NCBI RefSeq assembly: GCF_000763055.1
Contig: NZ_KN214135.1
Location: 353,614 to 417,613, forward strand
Source: Collinsella sp. 4_8_47FAA
GTDB taxonomy: Bacteria; Actinomycetota; Coriobacteriia; Coriobacteriales; Coriobacteriaceae
Direction: 5' to 3'
DNA: 64,000 nucleotides
This document shows, one piece after another, positions 63,535-64,000 of the stretch. A model generated the notes under the pieces. That model was given only the letters and a program-made list of their open reading frames with translations, searched no databases and was not told the DNA's origin. Positions within the stretch are counted from its first letter, which is position 1, and every line of letters begins with the position of its first letter. Both the position numbers and the translations under genes were made by a program.

Positions 63535-64000
63535 TCAATAGGCAGTTTGCGGGAGCGCTCCCTTCAATTCGCACAGGAGCTCGTAATACCTCCTCTCCAG
63601 TTTCGTCGACCGCCGTCTCCCATGTTCCAGGTGACCGAGTGAGGCCGCGGACATGCCGAGCCCCGCGGCGGCCTGCTTCTGGGTCACCCGCATCGCCTTG
63701 CGCATCTTCGCGAGCTCGGGGCCTTCCGGCGCGGCGCCGTCGGGGTTCGGGTCCATGAGCACGCGGTACACCTCCCGCGCTATGTAGCGCTTCAGGCAGC
63801 GGATCGCCTCCCTCCGGGACTTCCCCTCGGAGGTTCGCTTCGCCACGTACCTCTTCGTCCTCTCGTCGTATGCCATGCGCTTGATCGCGATCTCGTAGAG
63901 CGCCCAGTTCGCCTGCCGGTTGCCGCCGCGGTTGAGCCTGTGCCGCTCCGTCTTCCCGCTCGACGCGGGGGATCGGGGGAGACGCCGCACAGCCATCGAG
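63535..64000 (-). mobile_element. IS110-family transposase, C-terminal part, with fused XRE helix-turn-helix
   Basis: The frame runs off the right edge. The IS116/IS110/IS902 C-terminal signature is visible: SSGKTERHRLNRGGNRQANW, ALYEIAIKRMAYDERTKRYV and REAIRCLKRYIAREVYRVL. A further 65 residues follow, with MRVTQKQAAAGLGMSAASLG and LEHGRRRSTKLERR, an XRE-type helix-turn-helix not part of the core transposase. Near the edge the expected CGVSPIP-type sequence appears in another frame across a C-run (63970-63985), so a frameshift is likely. The left end of the element should lie close to the stop at 63535. Confidence 0.82.

Overview
The window reads as a single contig from a high-GC actinobacterial gut anaerobe. 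Gene content and protein style fit the Coriobacteriia, most likely Collinsella: a lysyl-tRNA synthetase with a C-terminal tRNA-binding domain, a two-activase 2-hydroxyacyl-CoA dehydratase megaprotein, a fused EcfA-EcfA' ATPase, DUF6020 and DUF4013 membrane proteins, and a remnant that resembles an aryl-sulfate sulfotransferase. The genus is inferred from family knowledge, not from a database search. Almost all of the DNA is ordinary chromosome. No prophage, CRISPR array, plasmid function or complete insertion sequence is visible.

Layout. 1-2240 (+): 3' end of mntP, then a hipBA toxin-antitoxin pair with a conspicuous operator. 2368-11987 (-): pepD, clpC, a TetR regulator and the 1479-aa activase protein, whose upstream region holds a perfect 21-bp palindrome. 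12269-19369 (-): a DUF2798 membrane protein, thrE, lysS, greA, tatA, tRNA-Pro, ispE and veg. 19500-24914 (-): a housekeeping run dtd-rdgB-rph-murI-HAD phosphatase-murE. 25199-29440 (+): an amino-acid ABC receptor-permease fusion, asnB and tRNA-Val. 29580-34468 (-): argCJBD. 34734-38967 (-): two flavin-split-barrel genes (one interrupted by a stop), then an FMN-riboswitch-controlled ECF riboflavin transporter (ribU-ecfA-ecfT). 39365-41900: groES-groEL bracketed by two long perfect hairpin elements. 42473-45742: a divergent amidohydrolase / M20 peptidase pair. 45849-49760 (-): zinc-ribbon membrane proteins and a YitT transporter-like protein. 49968-52427 (-): an Asp23/DUF2273/AmaP envelope-stress module and yebC. 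52593-57754 (-): a DUF6020 polytopic protein, lgt, a NifU-like protein, comEB and coaX. 57947-61004 (+): an OPT transporter and a DUF389 protein carrying an EF-hand-like loop. 61130-64000 (-): an unknown anchored protein, a truncated sulfotransferase-like remnant, a 3-hydroxyacyl-CoA dehydrogenase and the 3' end of an IS110-type transposase with a fused helix-turn-helix.

How the genes work together. The arg genes make ornithine from glutamate. murI and murE supply and extend the peptidoglycan stem. ispE belongs to the MEP isoprenoid route. RibU/EcfAT import riboflavin under FMN control. lgt, tatA and the Asp23 module serve the envelope. The ABC fusion and asnB sit together and suggest amide amino acid metabolism.

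The most unusual material is between genes. At least three families of short dispersed hairpins are present. In one, the stem sequences differ but remain paired around a conserved CCTGTCCC core, and five of six copies abut a stop codon. Two roughly 150-200 bp near-perfect cruciforms flank groESL. Many strong terminators are listed individually. Starts were chosen by ribosome-binding site and family length; several long antisense frames in this GC-rich DNA were rejected.
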